Of a DNA stretch of 8,892 nt, positions 5,300 to 8,892 are shown one piece after another. The notes beneath the pieces are model-generated. The model had not been told where the DNA came from. It saw only the letters and a list, made by a program, of their open reading frames with translations, and did no database searches. Origin of the DNA: Oscillospiraceae bacterium. Lineage in GTDB: Bacteria > Bacillota > Clostridia > Oscillospirales > Oscillospiraceae. The DNA is taken from positions 1 to 8,892 of the forward strand of contig JAITEC010000017.1 in NCBI GenBank assembly GCA_031282225.1, given 5' to 3'. A program made the position numbers and the translations under genes. Positions within the stretch are counted from its first letter, which is position 1, and each line of letters opens with the position of its first letter.

Positions 5300-6091
5300 A
5301 TGAGTGAGGCGATTGAAACAATAATTGCCGGAGCGGACTATTTTGTCCTGCTGCTGTTCCGCGTATCGGGGCTCATTTTTCTGTCGCCGATATTCGGGCG
5401 CAATATTGTGCCCTCGCGAGTAAAAATAGGGCTTGTCGCGTCGCTCTCGTACCTGTTTTTCTCTATGGCCCCGCAGCAAGGCGCCATAGAGTACAGCACG
5501 CTGTTCGGGTTCGCGCTGAAAGGGATTGCCGAACTGCTGACCGGCATAGCGCTGGCGTACATAACGAATATATTCTTCTCGCTGACATTCGTGGCGGGGC
5601 AACTCATAGACATGCAGATAGGGTATGGCATAGCGAACGTATACGACCCGCAGAACAACACGCAGATACCCATGATGGGCAACTTGATGAATACGGTGAT
5701 GCTCATCGTGTTTTTCGCGGTAAACGGCCACCGGCGGCTCATAGAGATAGTGTACCTGACCGTGGAGCGGCTGCCCATAGGCTCGCCGTCGCTGTCGCCG
5801 CAAGCGGGCTTGGTGGCGCTTGAGATATTCGCCTTGACTTTCATGCTCGGCGTGATGGTGGCCATGCCCATAATAGCCTCGGCTCTGATACTGGAATTCG
5901 CCATGGGGGTGCTAATACGCACAGTGCCGCAGCTGAACATGTTCGTCGTAGGCATTCCGGTAAAGATGTTCGTGGGGCTCGTGACGCTGATGTTTACAGT
6001 TCCGGTGTTCGTGAATTTCAGCGAACGGGTGTTCTCGGAGATGTTCGCGGGCATTGAAAAAATGTTCGGCGCGTTTATGGTGGCGGCCTGA
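5300..6091 (+). CDS. fliR: Flagellar type III export gate protein FliR
   Basis: Single-copy subunit that closes the FliP ring and links the gate to FlhB. The 263-residue length is normal. Family features seen: FRVSGLIFLSPIFGRNIVPS near residues 20-39, the GQLIDMQIGYG motif starting at Gly100, the following DPQNNTQIP segment, and the C-terminal RTVPQLNMFVVGIPVK block. Five or six hydrophobic segments span the protein. GGGGTGAG before the ATG is a fair ribosome-binding site. The stop TGA shares a base with the flhB ATG (TGATG). FliR and FlhB are separate proteins here, unlike the FliR-FlhB fusion known in some Clostridium species. Confidence 0.96.
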   Translation: MSEAIETIIAGADYFVLLLFRVSGLIFLSPIFGRNIVPSRVKIGLVASLSYLFFSMAPQQGAIEYSTLFGFALKGIAELLTGIALAYITNIFFSLTFVAGQLIDMQIGYGIANVYDPQNNTQIPMMGNLMNTVMLIVFFAVNGHRRLIEIVYLTVERLPIGSPSLSPQAGLVALEIFALTFMLGVMVAMPIIASALILEFAMGVLIRTVPQLNMFVVGIPVKMFVGLVTLMFTVPVFVNFSERVFSEMFAGIEKMFGAFMVAA

Positions 6092-7173
6092 TGGCCACGG
6101 GCGGCGGGGAAAAAACCGAAAAAGCCACTCCTAAGAAGCGCAGGGACGCGAGGGAGCGCGGGCAGGTGCTAAAGAGCGCCGAGGTGAACACGGCGTTTTG
6201 CTGCATCGTCATGTTCACCCTGCTGTTGGCGCTGTGGCCTGCGCTGACGGAGCAGATGACGGCATTGTACAAGGAGTTCTTGTCGGCTCCCGCGATCTTA
6301 TCGCCGGATACGGGCATGACGCAGGCGGCGGTAGGCAGGGTGCTGTACGCGGTGATGGCCAGTTACGGGAAGATCATGCTCCCCATACTCGGCGCCGCGC
6401 TCGCGGCGGGCGTGGCAATAAACCTGCTGCAAGTGGGGTTCTTGTTCACGTCGAAAACGCTCACTCCAAAGCTGGACAGGATAAGCCCAATAAAGGGCTT
6501 TTCCCGGATATTCTCCATCCGCACGCTCACGGAACTTGTGAAGTCTATTTTGAAAGTCGCGGTTTTGGGATATATAGCGTACACGAGTTACCGCAGCCTC
6601 ATCTCCCAGTTCCCCAATTACGTGGGCAGGGACATATACGGCCTGTTCCTGAGCACAATGGACACCGCGTTTTCCGTCGCGCTCAAAATGGGGGCGGCTT
6701 TTGTGCTCATAGCGGCAGGCGACTACCTGGTTCAGTGGCGCAAGTATGAAAAGGACATGCGCATGACAAAGCAGGAGGTCAAGGACGAGTACAAGATGAC
6801 GGAGGGCGACCCGCAGATAAAGGGCAAGATACGGCAGAAACAGCGCCAGATGAGCGCCATGAGGATGATGGCGCAAGTGCCCTCGGCGGACGTGGTCATT
6901 ACCAATCCAACGCACTATGCCGTAGCGCTCAAATACGACGACGGGGCGAGCGACGCGCCGGCGGTGGTGGCAAAGGGGAAAGATTTCCTCGCCCGGAAGA
7001 TCAAGCAGACGGCTGCGGAACACGGCGTGGAGATGGTGGAGAACCGGGACCTGGCGCGCGCGCTCTACGATGGCTGCGAGCTGGGCGACTTCATCCCTCC
7101 GGAGTTCTATCAAGTGGTGGCCGACATCCTGGTGTACGTCTACAGAAAGAAACACGGCGCGCGGCATGCGTGA
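6091..7173 (+). CDS. flhB: Flagellar export gate and substrate-specificity switch protein FlhB
   Basis: Gate subunit whose cytoplasmic domain switches export from rod/hook to filament substrates after self-cleavage. The 360-residue length is typical. The N-terminus has the conserved EKTEKATPKKRRDARERGQV stretch, then four membrane segments (about 32-53, 88-115, 143-163, 185-208) and the cytoplasmic domain with the linker KYEKDMRMTKQEVKDEYKM. The autocleavage motif NPTH is intact, with Asn272-Pro273 as the expected scission point, followed by the conserved AVALKYD and VVAKGKDFLARKIK blocks. All catalytic context for cleavage is present, so the switch should work. It overlaps fliR by 1 base and flhA by 8 bases. 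Confidence 0.97.
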   Translation: MATGGGEKTEKATPKKRRDARERGQVLKSAEVNTAFCCIVMFTLLLALWPALTEQMTALYKEFLSAPAILSPDTGMTQAAVGRVLYAVMASYGKIMLPILGAALAAGVAINLLQVGFLFTSKTLTPKLDRISPIKGFSRIFSIRTLTELVKSILKVAVLGYIAYTSYRSLISQFPNYVGRDIYGLFLSTMDTAFSVALKMGAAFVLIAAGDYLVQWRKYEKDMRMTKQEVKDEYKMTEGDPQIKGKIRQKQRQMSAMRMMAQVPSADVVITNPTHYAVALKYDDGASDAPAVVAKGKDFLARKIKQTAAEHGVEMVENRDLARALYDGCELGDFIPPEFYQVVADILVYVYRKKHGARHA

Positions 7174-8892
7174 GAAAGGGGCGGTTCATATCAAGGCGTC
7201 TAATATTTTTATAGCGCTGGCGGTGCTGGCTATAGTATTCATACTCATAGTCCCCCTGCCCGCGATGATGATGGATATGCTCCTCATAGTAAACATTACA
7301 CTGTCTATCCTCGTGCTGCTGTTTTCACTGTACTTAAAAGACCCCCTGGAGTTCTCCGTGTTCCCCACGCTGCTATTGATACTGACACTGTTCCGGCTGT
7401 CGCTGAACCTGTCGTCCACGCGGCTCATCCTCGGCAAGGAGGGCAACGCCGGCAGCGTCATTCACACGTTCGGCAGCATTGTCATAGGAAGCAATCTCGC
7501 AGTCGGCGTCATTGTATTCCTGATAATTATGATCATACAGTTCATGGTAATTACAAAAGGCGCCGAGCGCGTGGCGGAGGTTGCGGCGCGCTTCACCCTC
7601 GATGCCATGCCCGGAAAGCAGATGGCCATAGACGCGGATCTCAACAGCGGCATTATCGACGAGGAGGGCGCGCGAGCGAGGCGAAACGAGATAGCGCGCG
7701 AGGCGGATTTCCACGGCGCCATGGACGGCGCGAGCAAGTTCATAAAGGGCGACGCGATAGCGGGCGTCATAATAACAATTATAAATATCGCGGGCGGCAT
7801 CGTCATAGGAGTGCTCACGATGAACAAGACGCTTGGCGAGGTAGTGAACATATTTCTGCTTGCCACGATAGGCGACGGGCTTGTAAGCCAGATGCCGGCG
7901 CTGCTCATCTCTACGGCCTCCGGCATAATAGTCACGCGCTCCGGCGCGGAGCTGGCGTTTGGGGAGGAGGTCTCGTCCCAGGTGCTCGCGCAGCCTTACG
8001 TGCTCATTATGGGCGGCGTGCTCCTGGCCGTTGTCAGCCTCGTGCCGGGGTTGCCCAAGGTGCCCATGCTGCTGCTGGCCATCGCGCTGGCGGCGATTGG
8101 GCTAAACCTGCGCCGGCGGCGCGCGAGGGCCGAGGCCGTGACCGTGGACGACGAGGCGTCGATGCGGGCGCAGGAGAAGCGCAAGCCCGAGAGCGTGACG
8201 ACGCTGCTGCAAGTGCGCCCCATAGAATTCGAGTTCGGCTTGGGTCTGATCCCGATGGTGGATGTTTCACAGGACGGGGATCTGCTCGACAGGGCAGTGA
8301 TGATACGGCGGCAGAGCGCGCTCGACATGGGCATCATCGTGCCTGCCATACGCTTTGTGGACAATATCCAGCTCGGCACGAACGCGTACTCCATTAAGAT
8401 AAAGGGCGTGGAGGTGGCGCACGGGGAGGTAATGGCAGACCACCTGCTGGCGCTGTCCACGGGCGACGTGGAGGAGGAGATATACGGGATCCCCACCGTG
8501 GAGCCAACGTTTGGGCTGCCGGCGCTGTGGATACCCAAGAGCGAGCGGGAGAACGCGGAACTCATGGGCTACTCCACCGTCGACCCGCCGTCCGTCATTG
8601 CCACGCATCTCACGGAAGTCATCAAGCGGTACGGCAGCGAGCTCCTCAACCGGCAGCAGGTACAAACGCTCGTTGACAACTTAAAACGATCCCAGCCGGC
8701 GCTCGTGGAAGAGGTCATACCCAAGATGTTCTCGCTCGGCGAACTGCAAAAAGTGCTGGGGAACCTGCTCTCGGAGAATGTCCCCATCCGCGACATGGCG
8801 ACTATCGTGGAGGCGCTGGGAGACAACGGGAATGTCACGCGCGATACCGATCTGCTCACGGAGTACGCCAGGCAGGCGCTCCGGCGGGCCAT
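7166..8892 (+). CDS. flhA: Flagellar export gate protein FlhA, 3'-partial
   Basis: Nonameric gate protein that uses proton motive force and whose cytoplasmic ring docks chaperone-substrate complexes. 575 complete codons are visible and the frame is open at the right edge; about 100-120 C-terminal residues are missing compared with family length near 690. Eight membrane segments lie within about residues 12-315, followed by a basic RRRR stretch and the cytoplasmic domain. The FHIPEP-family signature is at 135-158 (RVAEVAARFTLDAMPGKQMA, then IDAD), with Arg135, Arg142 and Asp146. Asp196 in KGDA matches the Asp reported as essential in Salmonella FlhA (offset of 12 residues). The chosen ATG at 7166 overlaps the flhB stop (ATGCGTGA) and has a weak ribosome-binding site. 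A better purine-rich AAAGGGG lies after it at 7175-7181, so the true start is slightly uncertain. Confidence 0.96.
   Translation, partial: MREKGAVHIKASNIFIALAVLAIVFILIVPLPAMMMDMLLIVNITLSILVLLFSLYLKDPLEFSVFPTLLLILTLFRLSLNLSSTRLILGKEGNAGSVIHTFGSIVIGSNLAVGVIVFLIIMIIQFMVITKGAERVAEVAARFTLDAMPGKQMAIDADLNSGIIDEEGARARRNEIAREADFHGAMDGASKFIKGDAIAGVIITIINIAGGIVIGVLTMNKTLGEVVNIFLLATIGDGLVSQMPALLISTASGIIVTRSGAELAFGEEVSSQVLAQPYVLIMGGVLLAVVSLVPGLPKVPMLLLAIALAAIGLNLRRRRARAEAVTVDDEASMRAQEKRKPESVTTLLQVRPIEFEFGLGLIPMVDVSQDGDLLDRAVMIRRQSALDMGIIVPAIRFVDNIQLGTNAYSIKIKGVEVAHGEVMADHLLALSTGDVEEEIYGIPTVEPTFGLPALWIPKSERENAELMGYSTVDPPSVIATHLTEVIKRYGSELLNRQQVQTLVDNLKRSQPALVEEVIPKMFSLGELQKVLGNLLSENVPIRDMATIVEALGDNGNVTRDTDLLTEYARQALRRA

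Noticed and set aside
4418..5803. 461-codon open frame on the minus strand across fliP, fliQ and fliR
   Set aside because: It is antisense to three intact gate genes, with a strongly biased Arg/His/Tyr composition arising from the complement of membrane-protein codons.
6085..6095. FliR-FlhB fusion as in some Clostridium species
   Set aside because: A TGA stop of fliR overlaps the flhB ATG by one base, and both proteins have complete natural ends, so they are separate genes.
1..8892. Mobile elements, CRISPR array, tRNA or rRNA genes, or a new defence or biosynthetic system
   Set aside because: No transposase, terminal repeats, regularly spaced repeats or tRNA-like cloverleaf was seen. Nearly every base is explained by conserved metabolic or flagellar genes.

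Overview
This is a GC-rich window with all genes on the + strand. It holds the 3' part of an M18 aminopeptidase gene, an AT-rich promoter region, and a long, tightly packed run of genes: a biosynthetic thiolase, then flgB, flgC, fliE, fliO, fliP, fliQ, fliR, flhB and the 5' part of flhA. The thiolase and aminopeptidase resemble clostridial types, and flgB-flgC-fliE opening a flagellar operon is common in Firmicutes. The likeliest source is a high-GC flagellated anaerobe of the Clostridia or a similar lineage. Synergistota or other anaerobic phyla cannot be excluded from sequence reading alone. Isoleucine is mostly coded by ATA despite the high GC content, which may help placement.

Layout: 1-1220 is the aminopeptidase, cut at its 5' end by the window edge. 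1221-1366 is the only sizeable intergenic region. It is AT-rich and carries a near-consensus sigma-A promoter (TTGACT, 17 bp, TATATT). 1367-2548 is the thiolase, with a Shine-Dalgarno sequence that decides its start. From 2552 to the right edge, flagellar genes follow with gaps of 36 bp or less, and several starts and stops overlap. No terminator is visible inside this run, so the thiolase and flagellar genes are probably cotranscribed from the promoter at 1253-1281.

The flagellar genes form two linked groups: proximal rod and rod-adaptor proteins (FlgB, FlgC, FliE) and the membrane gate of the type III export apparatus (FliO, FliP, FliQ, FliR, FlhB, FlhA). In the assembled basal body the FliPQR gate lies directly below FliE and the proximal rod, so this operon joins genes whose products touch. 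The block that usually lies between fliE and fliO in Firmicutes (fliF, fliG, fliH, fliI, fliJ, fliK, hook genes, fliM, fliN) is absent: fliE and fliO are both intact and only 24 bp apart.

I found no mobile element, CRISPR array, tRNA, rRNA or clearly undescribed system. The points most worth checking are the condensed fliE-fliO junction, the thiolase at the head of a flagellar operon, and a few strong hairpins placed near translation starts.
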